Source: Streptomyces globosus (GTDB lineage: Bacteria; Actinomycetota; Actinomycetes; Streptomycetales; Streptomycetaceae). Taken from it: DNA of 64,000 nucleotides. This document shows positions 16,053-24,293 of the stretch, piece by piece. The stretch covers positions 5,523,501 to 5,587,500 of the forward strand of contig NZ_CP030862.1 of NCBI RefSeq assembly GCF_003325375.1, in the 5' to 3' direction. The translations under genes and the position numbers were made by a program. The notes under the pieces are model-generated. The model was not told where the DNA came from, made no database searches, and saw only the letters and a program-made list of their open reading frames with translations. Every line of letters begins with the position of its first letter. Position 1 is the stretch's first letter.

Positions 16053-16727
16053 CTATCCGCCGAGCTCGGACACGCCGGGCACCTGGTCCTTGACGGGGGC
16101 GCCGGCGCTCTGGCCGGCGTCCTTCACCCCGTTGATGATGTTCTGGAAGGAGGTGATGTCGGCGGCGTCGATGTCGCCGCTGCGCAGCTTCGCCCCCATC
16201 TCCTTCAGGGATTCGATCCCCGCGGTGAGCGGGGCGAGCGCCTTCGACAGCAGCGGGTCGGCCTGGGCGTTGCCGACGGCCGCCTTCAGCCGGTTGTACG
16301 CGAACGCGCCCGCCAGGCCCGCCTTGATCAGCGTGAACGTGCGCCCGCTCGCCCCCTTGCGGAACTTGCCCTGCTGGTACGGCTTGATGATCCACTGGTA
16401 GGTGGCGCCGGCCGCGAGTCCCGCGTTCGCGACGAACCGGGCCTTGGCGAACCTCTGGCGCTCGGCCGAGGTGGTGGGCGAGGGCTCCACCTGCGGGAGC
16501 GCGGCCCGGGCCGCGGCGTGCGCGGCCTGCGCGCGCAGGGCGCCGCCCTGCTCCGCGTGCCCGAGGACCCGGGCGGCCGCGATGGCCTCGGATCCGGCTC
16601 CGCCGCCCTGGCCCCCCGCCCCGGCGGCCGCCGAGCCGCCGCACGCGGCGCCTCCGGCGACCAGCGCGCCCGACAGCGCGAGCGCCGTCAGGCCGCGGCT
16701 GCATCGGATGCTCCTGGGTATCGACAC
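16053..16727 (-). CDS. Secreted, possibly lipid-anchored alpha-helical protein
   Basis: This 224-aa protein has a signal peptide with Arg residues, a hydrophobic core (LTALALSGALVAGG) and Cys after GGAA; the lipobox is imperfect (Gly at -3). The mature part is Ala-rich and helical, with a central WIIKPYQQGKFRKG and a C-terminal QNIINGVKDAGQ stretch. No enzymatic motif is seen. GTG at 16727 follows a GGGAGG ribosome binding site; the longer ATG reading upstream adds only non-signal sequence. Function unknown. Confidence 0.7.
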   Translation of the reverse strand: MSIPRSIRCSRGLTALALSGALVAGGAACGGSAAAGAGGQGGGAGSEAIAAARVLGHAEQGGALRAQAAHAAARAALPQVEPSPTTSAERQRFAKARFVANAGLAAGATYQWIIKPYQQGKFRKGASGRTFTLIKAGLAGAFAYNRLKAAVGNAQADPLLSKALAPLTAGIESLKEMGAKLRSGDIDAADITSFQNIINGVKDAGQSAGAPVKDQVPGVSELGG

Positions 16728-16877
16728 GGTTGCCTCCCGATGGAGTGGGGTGTCCCCGGCAGCGTCACCCCCGGGCCCGTGCCCCGCCACTCGGGCCACC
16801 CGACCGGCCCACCCGGGTGGCGCGGGCGGCCCTCCGCCCGCACCATCCCCGGCCGCGCCCTCCGGCGGGGAGGCCCG

Positions 16878-17966
16878 TCAGGGGCGTCCGCAGCAGTCCG
16901 GCTCCAGCCCGGCGGGCAGCGACAGCCCCCCGAACACGGTCGTCGTGGCCTCGTCGCCGCCCAGCGCGGCGGCCGCCAGCAGCAGCGAGCCCGCCGTCCA
17001 CGTCGTCTGCTCCACCGGCCAGACCGCCTCGTCCTCGAAGACGTACCCGGTCCAGTACATCCCGTTCTCGGCGCGCAGGTGCGTGATGGAGCGCAGGATC
17101 TCCAGGGCCCGGTCCGACTCGCCGACCGCCCACAGGGCGAGCGCCAGCTCGCAGGACTCGCCGCCGGTCACCCACGGGTTGGGCAGCACGCAGCGCACCC
17201 CGAGGCCGGGGACGACGAACTCGTCCCACCGCTCCCCGATGCGCTCCCTGGCCGCCGCGCCCGTCACGGCCCCGCCGAGGACCGGGTAGTACCAGTCCAT
17301 CGAGTAGCGGGACTTGTCCAGGAACCTCTCCGGGTGGCTGCGTATCGCGTGCCCGAGCGCGCCGGCCGCGAGCTCCCAGTCCGGCTGCGGGTCCGCGCGG
17401 TGCTCGGCGATCGCGAGTGCGCACCGCAGTGCCTGGTGGATCGAGGAGGAGCCGGTCAGCAGCGCGTCCGCGACGGGCGTGCCGTCGGCCTCGCGCTTCC
17501 AGCCGATCTCGCCGCCGGGCTGCTGGAGCTCCAGGACGAACTCGACGGCCGCGTACACGACGGGCCACATGAGCTCCAGGAACCGGTCGTCGCCGGTGGC
17601 CAGGTAGTGGTGCCACACTCCGACCGCCACGTACGCGGTGAAGTTGGTCTCCCGGCCGGCGTCCTGCGGGCTCACGGTGTCGACGCCGCCCGGCCGGTCG
17701 GCGTACGCCGCGTACCAGGAGCCGTCGGTGTTCTGGTGCCGTGCCAGCCACCGGTAGGCGCGCTCGGCGGCGGCGTGCTCGCCGGCCGCGTCGAGGGCCA
17801 TGGCGGCCTCGGTGTGGTCCCACGGGTCGAGGTGGTGGCCGCGGAACCAGGGGATCGCGCCGTCGGGGCGCTGCACGGCGAGGATCCCGGCGACGGTCGC
17901 CGCTGCCTGGTCCGCCGTCAGCACCCCGTCCAGGGCGAGGCGTTCGGTGCGCCCGGTGGAGCTCAC
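16878..17966 (-). CDS. Alpha/alpha-toroid (prenyltransferase-like) protein
   Basis: This 362-aa protein is built from helical repeats: AIPWFRGHHLDPWDHTEAAM, RAYRWLARHQNTDGSWYAAY, AAVEFVLELQQPGGEIGWK and NGMYWTGYVFED. Such repeats typify (alpha/alpha)6 barrels of the squalene cyclase / terpenoid cyclase / glycoside hydrolase kind. The name 'prenyltransferase' is often given but no substrate motif is evident. It is the last gene of an operon with a methyltransferase and a GT4 glycosyltransferase; its GTG overlaps the methyltransferase stop (GTGA). It might process or sense the glycolipid made by its partners (inference). Confidence 0.75.
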   Translation of the reverse strand: MSSTGRTERLALDGVLTADQAAATVAGILAVQRPDGAIPWFRGHHLDPWDHTEAAMALDAAGEHAAAERAYRWLARHQNTDGSWYAAYADRPGGVDTVSPQDAGRETNFTAYVAVGVWHHYLATGDDRFLELMWPVVYAAVEFVLELQQPGGEIGWKREADGTPVADALLTGSSSIHQALRCALAIAEHRADPQPDWELAAGALGHAIRSHPERFLDKSRYSMDWYYPVLGGAVTGAAARERIGERWDEFVVPGLGVRCVLPNPWVTGGESCELALALWAVGESDRALEILRSITHLRAENGMYWTGYVFEDEAVWPVEQTTWTAGSLLLAAAALGGDEATTTVFGGLSLPAGLEPDCCGRP

Positions 17967-18697
17967 TGGGCGGCACCGACGGGGAGGTGCGGCTTCGTCG
18001 CGTACACGACGAAGCTCTTGCCGATGACGGGGTTCAGGGCCTGCTCGGCGAGGCGCGTCGCGAGCGGCTTCTTCATGATGTCCCAGACCAGCAGCTTGTG
18101 GTACGCGCGGACGGGCAGGGCCTTGTCGTTGTCGACGCCGAAGGCGCACTTGAGCCACCAGTACGGGGAGTGCAGGCCGTGCGCGTGGTGGGTGCCGTAC
18201 GGCTTGAGGCCGGCGGCCCGCATCTTGCCGAGCAGCTCGTCGGCCTTGTAGATGCGGATGTGGCCGCCCTCGACCTCGTGGTAGGCGTCGCTGAGGGCCC
18301 AGCAGACCTTCTCCGGGCCGTAGCGGGGGACGGTGACGGCGATGCGCCCGCCGGGCCTGAGGACGCGGACCATCTCGGCGAGGACGCCCTTGTCGTCGGG
18401 GATGTGCTCCATCACCTCGGAGATGATGACGACGTCGAAGGAGTCGTCGGGGAAGGGCAGTGCGAGGGCGTCGCCCTCCATCGCGGTGGCGGTGGCGCCG
18501 GCCGGGGCCTCGCCGGCCTCCTTCATGGCGGCGAACCACTTGGCGACCTCGCGGATCTCCTCGCCGTTGCGGTCGACGGCGACGACCTGCGCGCCGCGCC
18601 GGTAGCACTCGAAGGCGTGCCGGCCTGCGCCGCAGCCCAGATCGAGCACGCGGTCGCCTGCGGCGAGCGGGAACCGGGAGAAATCGACGGTCAGCAC
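17963..18697 (-). CDS. SAM-dependent methyltransferase (Methyltransf_11 type)
   Basis: This 244-aa protein has VLDLGCGAGRHAFE (SAM-binding, about 20-33), VVAVDRNGEE, EGDALALPFPDDSFDVVI and VLRPGGRIAVTVPR. The C-terminal third (HIRIYKADELLGKM, PYWWLKCAFGV) is less typical and probably binds substrate. GTG at 18697 opens the conserved start. It is the middle gene of the GT4 / methyltransferase / toroid operon, 38 nt after the glycosyltransferase gene. Confidence 0.85.
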   Translation of the reverse strand: MLTVDFSRFPLAAGDRVLDLGCGAGRHAFECYRRGAQVVAVDRNGEEIREVAKWFAAMKEAGEAPAGATATAMEGDALALPFPDDSFDVVIISEVMEHIPDDKGVLAEMVRVLRPGGRIAVTVPRYGPEKVCWALSDAYHEVEGGHIRIYKADELLGKMRAAGLKPYGTHHAHGLHSPYWWLKCAFGVDNDKALPVRAYHKLLVWDIMKKPLATRLAEQALNPVIGKSFVVYATKPHLPVGAAQ

Positions 18698-18735
18698 GGG
18701 GTCCTGCCTTCGCGGTCGCGGGGGTGGGGGAACAT

Positions 18736-20040
18736 TCAGCGGGTGCGGCGGGCCTGCGCGATCGCGGCCCGGTAGTGGGCGGCGGTGCCCTCGGCGGCCT
18801 TGGCCCACGTGAACCGGGTGAGGACCCGCTCGCGGCCGGCGGCGCCGAGCCGGGCCCGCAGCTGCGGGTCGCCGAGGAGCCGGCCGAGCGCGGCGGCCAG
18901 GGCCCCGGCGTCGCCGGGCGGCACCGCGAGGCAGGTCTCGCCGTCGGGTCCCGCGACCTCGGGGATCGCGCCGCCGGTGGTGGCGACCAGCGGGGTGCCG
19001 GTGGCCATGGCCTCGGCGGCGGGCAGCGAGAAGCCCTCGTAGAGGGAGGGGACGCAGGCGACCTGGGCGCTGCGCACGAGGTCGACGAGTTCGGCGTCCG
19101 TCACGCCCTTGACGAAGCGGACGGCGTCCCGGAGGCCGTACGTCTCGATGGCGCGGGCGACGGGCCCCTCCTCGGCGCGCTTGCCGACGACGACGAGGTG
19201 CGCGGCGGGCTGCTCGGTGCGCAGCTTGGCGAGGGCTTCGACGAGGAACACCAGGCCCTTGAGGGGCACGTCGGCGCTGGAGGTGGTGACGATCCGGCCG
19301 GGCACTTCGGCGACTGCCGGGTCGGGCGACCACAGGTCGGTGTCGGCGCCGATGTGGACGACGTGGATGCGCTCGCCGCGTACGCCGAGGTGCTCGGCGA
19401 TCTCCTGTTTGGAGGAGCCGGAGACGGTCAGCACGGAGGGCAGGCGGCGGGCGACGCGGCGCTGCATGCGCGTGAAGGCGTACCAGCGGCGGACGGAGAC
19501 GCGCCGCTTGCGGTCGGGGGCGGCGTCGAGCTCCAGCTGCCGGTCGACGGTGATCGGGTGGTGGATCGTGGTGACCAGCGGGGCGCCGAGGTCGCCGAGG
19601 AGTCCGTAGCCGAGGGTCTGGTTGTCGTGGATGACGTCGAACTCGCCCGCGCGCGCGGCGAGGTGGCGGCGGGCGCGCAGGGAGAAGGTCAGCGGCTCGG
19701 GGAAGCCGCCGGTCCACATGGTGGCGACCTCCAGCGCGTCGATCCAGTCGCGGAACTCCTCGCGCCGCGGGGTGCGGAAGGGGTCGGGCTGGCGGTAGAG
19801 GTCGAGGCTGGGCAGCTCGGTCAGGGAGGCGCCCTCGTCCAGGACCGGATAGGGCTGTGCGCCGATCACCTCCACGGAGTGGCCGAGCCGGACGAGTTCC
19901 CGCGAAAGGTGCCGCACGTAGACGCCCTGGCCCCCGCAGAACGGGTTCCCCTTGTAGGTCAGGAGTGCGATGCGCAACGGCCGGTCACCGTCCGTCACAG
20001 CCCCTGCGAAAGGGCTCGTCACCACGGCCTCAGCGGTCAC
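18736..20040 (-). CDS. GT4-family glycosyltransferase
   Basis: This 434-aa GT-B enzyme has a Gly-rich N-terminal loop (NPFCGGQGVYVRHLSREL), HDNQTLGYGL, HHPITVDR, VLTVSGSSKQEI and an IGADTDLWSPD linker. The donor-binding ADVPLKGLVFLVEAL and the GT4 signature SLYEGFSLPAAEAMATG..TTGGAIPEV complete the pattern. It transfers a sugar from a nucleotide donor to an unknown acceptor, probably at the cytoplasmic membrane. GTG at 20040 is preceded by AAAGGGGCCGAGA. A KstR-type box lies 54 nt upstream, between this gene and kstR, so the operon may share sterol control. Confidence 0.85.
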   Translation of the reverse strand: MTAEAVVTSPFAGAVTDGDRPLRIALLTYKGNPFCGGQGVYVRHLSRELVRLGHSVEVIGAQPYPVLDEGASLTELPSLDLYRQPDPFRTPRREEFRDWIDALEVATMWTGGFPEPLTFSLRARRHLAARAGEFDVIHDNQTLGYGLLGDLGAPLVTTIHHPITVDRQLELDAAPDRKRRVSVRRWYAFTRMQRRVARRLPSVLTVSGSSKQEIAEHLGVRGERIHVVHIGADTDLWSPDPAVAEVPGRIVTTSSADVPLKGLVFLVEALAKLRTEQPAAHLVVVGKRAEEGPVARAIETYGLRDAVRFVKGVTDAELVDLVRSAQVACVPSLYEGFSLPAAEAMATGTPLVATTGGAIPEVAGPDGETCLAVPPGDAGALAAALGRLLGDPQLRARLGAAGRERVLTRFTWAKAAEGTAAHYRAAIAQARRTR

Positions 20041-20094
20041 TCTCGGCCCCTTTCTGGCTGCAACTTTCGCCGGAGCGTAACCGCTCGGATAATG

Positions 20095-20108
20095 TAGAAC
20101 AAGTTTCA
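20095..20108. promoter_or_regulatory. KstR-type operator (exact), kstR / GT4 divergent promoter
   Basis: TAGAACAAGTTTCA matches TNNAACNNGTTNNA. It is 54 nt from the GT4 start and 176 nt from the kstR start, consistent with autoregulation of kstR and possible control of the GT4 operon. Confidence 0.75.
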
Positions 20109-20284
20109 GAGTTGATCCGTCGCGGACCATTGAATCTACCGGCCGGAAACCCCACCGTAAGAGACGGAGCAGGTGATTCGCGCCACCACGCGGCGCCTGC
20201 CATGCTGGGCCCGCACCAGCCCGGAAACGGCCCCGCACCTGCGGGGCGCTCTCCCAGCCAGCGGCACACCACGGAACGGGGCAC

Positions 20285-20911
20285 ATGACAGCGGAAGCCA
20301 AGGCCGTCACCACACCGGCGTCCCCTCCCCTGACCGAGCGCCAGGAGGCGCGCCGCCGCCGCATCCTCAACGCCAGCGCCCAACTGGCGGCGCGGGGCGG
20401 TTTCGACGCCGTCCAGATGCGCGAGGTCGCGGAGGCCGCCGGGGTCGCCCTCGGCACCCTCTACCGCTATTTCCCCTCCAAGGTGCACCTGCTGGTCGCG
20501 ACGATGCAGGACCAGCTCCAGCACATGCACACCACGCTCCGCAAGCGCCCGCCGGCCGCGGAGGACCCCGCGGCCCGGGTCGCGGAGACGCTGATGCGGG
20601 CCTTCCGGGCCCTCCAGCGCGAACCGCACCTCGCGGACGCGATGGTGCGCGCGCTGACCTTCGCGGACCGCAGCGTCAGCCCGGAGGTGGACACCGTCTC
20701 GCGCCTGACGACCGCGATCATCCTGGACGCGATGGGCCTGGAGGCGCCGCCGACCGCGGAGCAGCTCTCGGCGGTCCGCGTCATCGAGCACACCTGGCAC
20801 TCCGCGCTGATCACGTGGCTGTCGGGGCGGGCCTCGATCGCCCAGGTGAAGATCGACATCGAGACGGTCTGCCGGCTGATCGAGCTGACGGCCCCGCCGG
20901 AAAAGGCCTGA
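20285..20911 (+). CDS. kstR: TetR-family repressor, KstR-like
   Basis: This 208-aa protein has an N-terminal TetR helix-turn-helix (ARRRRILNASAQLAARGGFD, VQMREVAEAAGVALGTLYRYFPSK). This is strikingly close to mycobacterial KstR, which reads GGYEAVQMRAVADRADVAVGTLYRYFPSKVHLL in the same region (cited from memory). The C-terminal helical domain (DAMVRALTFADRS, HTWHSALITWLSGRAS) also follows KstR. KstR represses cholesterol catabolism and is released by a sterol CoA thioester. Five KstR-type boxes lie within the surrounding 27 kb, one in its own upstream region. The stop is followed by a 13-bp hairpin. The ATG at 20285 has only a weak ribosome binding site. Confidence 0.85.
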   Translation: MTAEAKAVTTPASPPLTERQEARRRRILNASAQLAARGGFDAVQMREVAEAAGVALGTLYRYFPSKVHLLVATMQDQLQHMHTTLRKRPPAAEDPAARVAETLMRAFRALQREPHLADAMVRALTFADRSVSPEVDTVSRLTTAIILDAMGLEAPPTAEQLSAVRVIEHTWHSALITWLSGRASIAQVKIDIETVCRLIELTAPPEKA

Positions 20912-20926
20912 ACCCGCTGTCGGGCG

Positions 20927-20962
20927 GCCCGGGGCGGGCCGGGCGCCGCGCCCGCCCCGGGC
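20927..20962. terminator. Bidirectional terminator between kstR and the ferredoxin gene
   Basis: A perfect 13-bp GC stem (GCCCGGGGCGGGC / GCCCGCCCCGGGC, 10-nt loop) lies between two convergent genes. Confidence 0.6.
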
Positions 20963-20965
20963 GCC

Positions 20966-21199
20966 TCACTCCTCGGGCGGGAACACCGCCTCCCCGCTCT
21001 CCGCGAGCATGATCGAGATGGCCTCGACGGGGCAGCCCTCGGCCGCCGCCAGCACGGGCTCGCTCGCCTCGGCCTCCTCCCGGCGCGGGTGCGACTGGCG
21101 CGCCGCGTCGAGGGCGAAGCCCTCGGGGGCCAGGCCCGCGCACATGCCGGAGCCGATGCACACCGTCCGGTCGACCTCCACCCGCCACCGGTCGCCCAC
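20966..21199 (-). CDS. [3Fe-4S] ferredoxin
   Basis: This 77-aa protein has Cys14, Cys20 and Cys56 (CIGSGMC, CPVEAI), the three-Cys pattern of [3Fe-4S] ferredoxins that pass electrons to bacterial P450s. It follows the aldehyde dehydrogenase gene after 3 nt, so the two are co-transcribed. CYP125, encoded 11 kb away in the same predicted regulon, is the likely partner, but other P450s outside the window are possible. Confidence 0.88.
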   Translation of the reverse strand: MGDRWRVEVDRTVCIGSGMCAGLAPEGFALDAARQSHPRREEAEASEPVLAAAEGCPVEAISIMLAESGEAVFPPEE

Positions 21200-21202
21200 G
21201 GC

Positions 21203-22666
21203 TCAGGCCCCCGCCCCGTACCCGGCCGGCAGGTGGACCATCTTGTGCTCCAGGTACTCGCCGAACCCCTCCGGCCCGAACTCCCGGCCCAGCCCGCTGT
21301 TCTTGTAGCCGCCGAACGGCCCGAGGACGTCCAGGCTGAAGGTGTTCACGTTGAAGGTGCCCGTCCGCACCCCGCGGGCGAAGTCGATGCCGCGCTCGAC
21401 GTCCGCCGTCCACACGCTGCCGCTCAGCCCGAACTCGGAGTCGTCCGCGATCCGCAGCGCCTCCGCCTCGTCCCCGTACGGGATGAGGCAGACCACCGGG
21501 CCGAAGATCTCCTCCCGGGCGATCCGCATCGCGTTGTCCACCTCCCCGAAGAGGGTCGGCTCGACGTACCAGCCGCGCTCCAGGCCGGCGGGCCGGCCGC
21601 CTCCGGCCAGGACCTTCGCACCCTCCTCCTGCCCGATCGCGATGTACTCCAGCGACCTGCGCCGCTGCCGCTCGGCGACGAGCGGGCCGACCTGCGTCGC
21701 GGGGTCGAGCGGGTCCCCGACGACGAGGGCCCCGGCGGCCGCGGCGAGCGCCTCGGCGATCTCGCCGTAGCGGCTGCGCGGCGCGAGGACGCGGGTCTGG
21801 GCCACGCACGCCTGCCCGTTGTTCATCCAGGCGGCGGGCACGATCCCGGCGACGGCCGCGTCCAGGTCGGCGTCGGGCAGGATCACGGCGGCGGACTTGC
21901 CGCCCAGCTCCAGGGTGACCCGGGCCAGGTTCCGCGCGGCGACCTCCATCACCCGCCGGCCGGCGGCCGCCGAGCCGGTGAACGACACCTTGTCCACGCC
22001 CGGGTGCCCCACCAGGTACTCGCTCACCTCCCGGTCGGCGGGCAGTACGGACAGCACGCCCTCCGGCAGCCCGGCCTCCCGGGCGATGCCGGCGAGGAGG
22101 TACGAGTCCAGCGGCGACTCGGGGGACGGCTTCAGCACCACCGGCGACCCCGTCAGCAGCGCGGGCGCCAGCTTCGCCGCGGCCACGAACTGGGGGACGT
22201 TCCACGGGATGACGGCCGCGACGACGCCCACCGGCTCCCGCCGCACCAGGATCGGCCCGAGCGCCCCCTGGCGGCGCTCCTCGAACGGGAAGCCGCGCGC
22301 CACCTGTACCGCGGCGTCGTAGACCATCATCGGGCCGAGCGCCTGGGCGAGGATGCTCCAGGAGTACGGGGAGCCGTTCTGGGAGCTGATCGAGCGGGCG
22401 ATCTCCTCGTGGCGGACGGCGAAGGCGTCCTTGATCCGCGCCACGACCGCGATCCGCTCCTCCAGCGGCATCCGCGGCCAGGGGCCCTCGTCGAAGGCCC
22501 GGCGGGCGGCGGCCACGGCGCGGTCCACGTCGCCCCGGGAGGCGTGCGGGACGCTGCCGATGACCTGCTCGGTGTGGGGGGAGACGACCTCGATCGTCCC
22601 GGCGCCCAGCGGATCCACCCATTCCCCGCCGATGAACAGCTGTCCGTGGTCCACGCGCTCGGTCAT
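21203..22666 (-). CDS. NAD(P)-dependent aldehyde dehydrogenase
   Basis: This 487-aa protein shows the complete family pattern: IPWNVPQF, VLKPSPESPLDS, FTGSAAAGRRVME, the general-base Glu in LELGGKSA, catalytic Cys in NNGQACVAQT (~residue 290), EEIFGPVV and FGGYKNSGLGRE. It oxidises an aldehyde to an acid; in this regulon the C26 aldehyde of the sterol side chain is a reasonable candidate (inference). The ATG at 22666 follows GGAGG. The upstream region holds an 18-bp inverted repeat (22696) and, further on, a KstR-like box (22801). Confidence 0.85.
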   Translation of the reverse strand: MTERVDHGQLFIGGEWVDPLGAGTIEVVSPHTEQVIGSVPHASRGDVDRAVAAARRAFDEGPWPRMPLEERIAVVARIKDAFAVRHEEIARSISSQNGSPYSWSILAQALGPMMVYDAAVQVARGFPFEERRQGALGPILVRREPVGVVAAVIPWNVPQFVAAAKLAPALLTGSPVVLKPSPESPLDSYLLAGIAREAGLPEGVLSVLPADREVSEYLVGHPGVDKVSFTGSAAAGRRVMEVAARNLARVTLELGGKSAAVILPDADLDAAVAGIVPAAWMNNGQACVAQTRVLAPRSRYGEIAEALAAAAGALVVGDPLDPATQVGPLVAERQRRRSLEYIAIGQEEGAKVLAGGGRPAGLERGWYVEPTLFGEVDNAMRIAREEIFGPVVCLIPYGDEAEALRIADDSEFGLSGSVWTADVERGIDFARGVRTGTFNVNTFSLDVLGPFGGYKNSGLGREFGPEGFGEYLEHKMVHLPAGYGAGA

Positions 22667-22695
22667 GGCTGATGCCTCCTGCGGCTTGGCGTTCC

Positions 22696-22713
22696 GGAAC
22701 TGATACCAGTTCC
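22696..22713. promoter_or_regulatory. 18-bp inverted repeat at the aldehyde dehydrogenase promoter
   Basis: GGAACTGATACCAGTTCC has perfect 7-bp arms around a 4-bp centre, 30 nt upstream of the start codon. It does not fit the KstR motif and may bind another regulator. Confidence 0.5.
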
Positions 22714-22800
22714 AGTTCGAGGAGTCCACGGCTCCCGCACGACCTCCGGAGATCCGGTACTGGCGATCCGGCCCGGCACATGGTCGACTGGGGCTACCAC

Positions 22801-22814
22801 TGCAACACGTTCTC
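22801..22814. promoter_or_regulatory. KstR-like operator (one mismatch)
   Basis: TGCAACACGTTCTC differs from TNNAACNNGTTNNA only at the last base and shares the AACACGTT core with the boxes at 6862 and 10883. It lies in the divergent region between the aldehyde dehydrogenase and the metallo-beta-lactamase-fold gene. Confidence 0.55.
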
Positions 22815-22851
22815 GCCAAGTGGCTCCGCCGGACGCAGACAGGATCCCCTC

Positions 22852-23952
22852 ATGCCACGGAACGCACCCCAGCAGCCGCCCTGCACCCCGCCGCCGGCCC
22901 CTCCTGCGCCCGCCCCGCCCCGCGCCACCGACCACGGCGGAGGCGTCCACTCCCTCGCGGTGCCCATCCCGGACAACCCGCTCGGCCACACCCTCGTCCA
23001 CGTCCTCGACACCGGCCGCGGCCCCGTCCTCGTCGACACCGGCTGGGACGACCCCGCCTCCTGGGACACCCTCACCGCAGGGCTCGCCGCCCTCGGCACC
23101 GCCGTCGGCGACATCCACGGCGTGGTCGTCACCCACCACCACCCCGACCACCACGGCCTGTCCGGCCGGGTCCGCGAGGCCTCGGGCGCCTGGATCGCCA
23201 TGCACCCCGCCGACACCGAGGTCGTCGTCCGCACCCGGTCCGCCCCGCCCGGCGCCTGGTACGCGTACGTCCACGACAAGCTCGCCGCCGCCGGCGCCCC
23301 CGAGGAGCACCTCGCGCCGCTGCGCGCCGCCCGCCGCGACCCGCGCGGCATCCCCGGCCTGCGGGCCGCCGTCCCCGACCGGGACATCGTCCCCGGCGAG
23401 CTGCTGCCCCTGCCCGGGCGCCGCCTGCGCGCCGTCTGGACCCCGGGCCACACCCCCGGGCACGTCTGCCTGCACCTGGAGGAGCGCCACCCGGCGGGCC
23501 TGCCCGGCAACGGCCGCCTCTTCTCCGGCGACCACCTCCTGCCCGGCATCTCCCCCCACATCGGCCTCTACGAGGACCCCGACGGCACAGCGGGCGCCCT
23601 CGACCCGCTGGGCGACTACCTCGACTCCCTCGAACGCGTCGCCCGCCTCGGCCCCGCCGAAGTCCTCCCCGCCCACCAGCACGCCTTCACCGGCGCCCCC
23701 GACCGCGTCCGCGAACTGCTGTCCCACCACCGGGAGCGGCTGGCGGGGCTGCGGCGGCTGCTGGCGGCCCGGCCGCTGACCCCGTGGGCGCTCGCGGAGC
23801 GCATGGAGTGGAACCGGCCCTGGGAGGACATCCCGTACGCCTCCCGCACCATCGCCGTCTCCGAGGCGGAGGCGCACCTGCGGCGCCTGGTGAAACAGGG
23901 CCGGGCGGAGCCGGTCCCGGGCAGCGACCCCGTGGAGTACCGCGCCGCCTGA
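22852..23952 (+). CDS. MBL-fold metallo-hydrolase
   Basis: This 366-aa protein has a ~30-residue Pro/Ala-rich lead. The metallo-beta-lactamase fold follows: VLVDTGWDDP, THHHPDHHGL (HxHxDH), TPGHTPGHVCLH and FSGDHLL, then PAHQHAFTG. A C-terminal winged-helix-like end (AEAHLRRLVKQGRAEPV) is typical of the LACTB2-type group. It is a zinc hydrolase, probably of a thioester or phosphodiester. The KstR-like box 37 nt upstream suggests a place in the sterol regulon, for example CoA-thioester hydrolysis (inference). ATG at 22852 follows AGGA. Confidence 0.82.
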   Translation: MPRNAPQQPPCTPPPAPPAPAPPRATDHGGGVHSLAVPIPDNPLGHTLVHVLDTGRGPVLVDTGWDDPASWDTLTAGLAALGTAVGDIHGVVVTHHHPDHHGLSGRVREASGAWIAMHPADTEVVVRTRSAPPGAWYAYVHDKLAAAGAPEEHLAPLRAARRDPRGIPGLRAAVPDRDIVPGELLPLPGRRLRAVWTPGHTPGHVCLHLEERHPAGLPGNGRLFSGDHLLPGISPHIGLYEDPDGTAGALDPLGDYLDSLERVARLGPAEVLPAHQHAFTGAPDRVRELLSHHRERLAGLRRLLAARPLTPWALAERMEWNRPWEDIPYASRTIAVSEAEAHLRRLVKQGRAEPVPGSDPVEYRAA

Positions 23953-24049
23953 CGGGCCGGCGGGCCGCGGCCGGCGGCCGGACCGGGCACCGCCGCGGCC
24001 TGCGGCAGGGGCCGCGGACGGCCGCCGCCTCCGGCCCCCCGCAGTACCG

Positions 24050-24190
24050 GCCGGTACAGTGAGGGCCGTCGTCCACCCTCCGTACGGGGGAAAGCCGGTG
24101 CGATTCCGGCGCTGACCCGCAACCGTGACCCGCCCAGGCAGCCCTGCCGGGCGGCAGCCGGAACGCCCCGTACCGAGGTGCGCGGCTCGC
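24050..24190 (+). ncRNA. Cobalamin riboswitch
   Basis: The leader contains the ordered elements of a B12 riboswitch: GGGGGAAAGCCGGTGCGATT, then CCGGCGCTGACCCGCAACCGTGA split over the core, a GC stem-loop and a B12-box-like GCAGCCGGAACGCC. It is about 100 nt upstream of the 24294 start codon and would lower expression of the downstream operon when cobalamin is abundant. End points are approximate. Confidence 0.85.
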
Positions 24191-24293
24191 GCCGCCGGAT
24201 CCCCCGGCGGCCGGCACCGTCGAGGAATACGGAGCCGGAGCCGGTGCCCCCGCACCCTGCCTCCGGCCCCCCTGCAGGAGAGGCACCGCCCCC

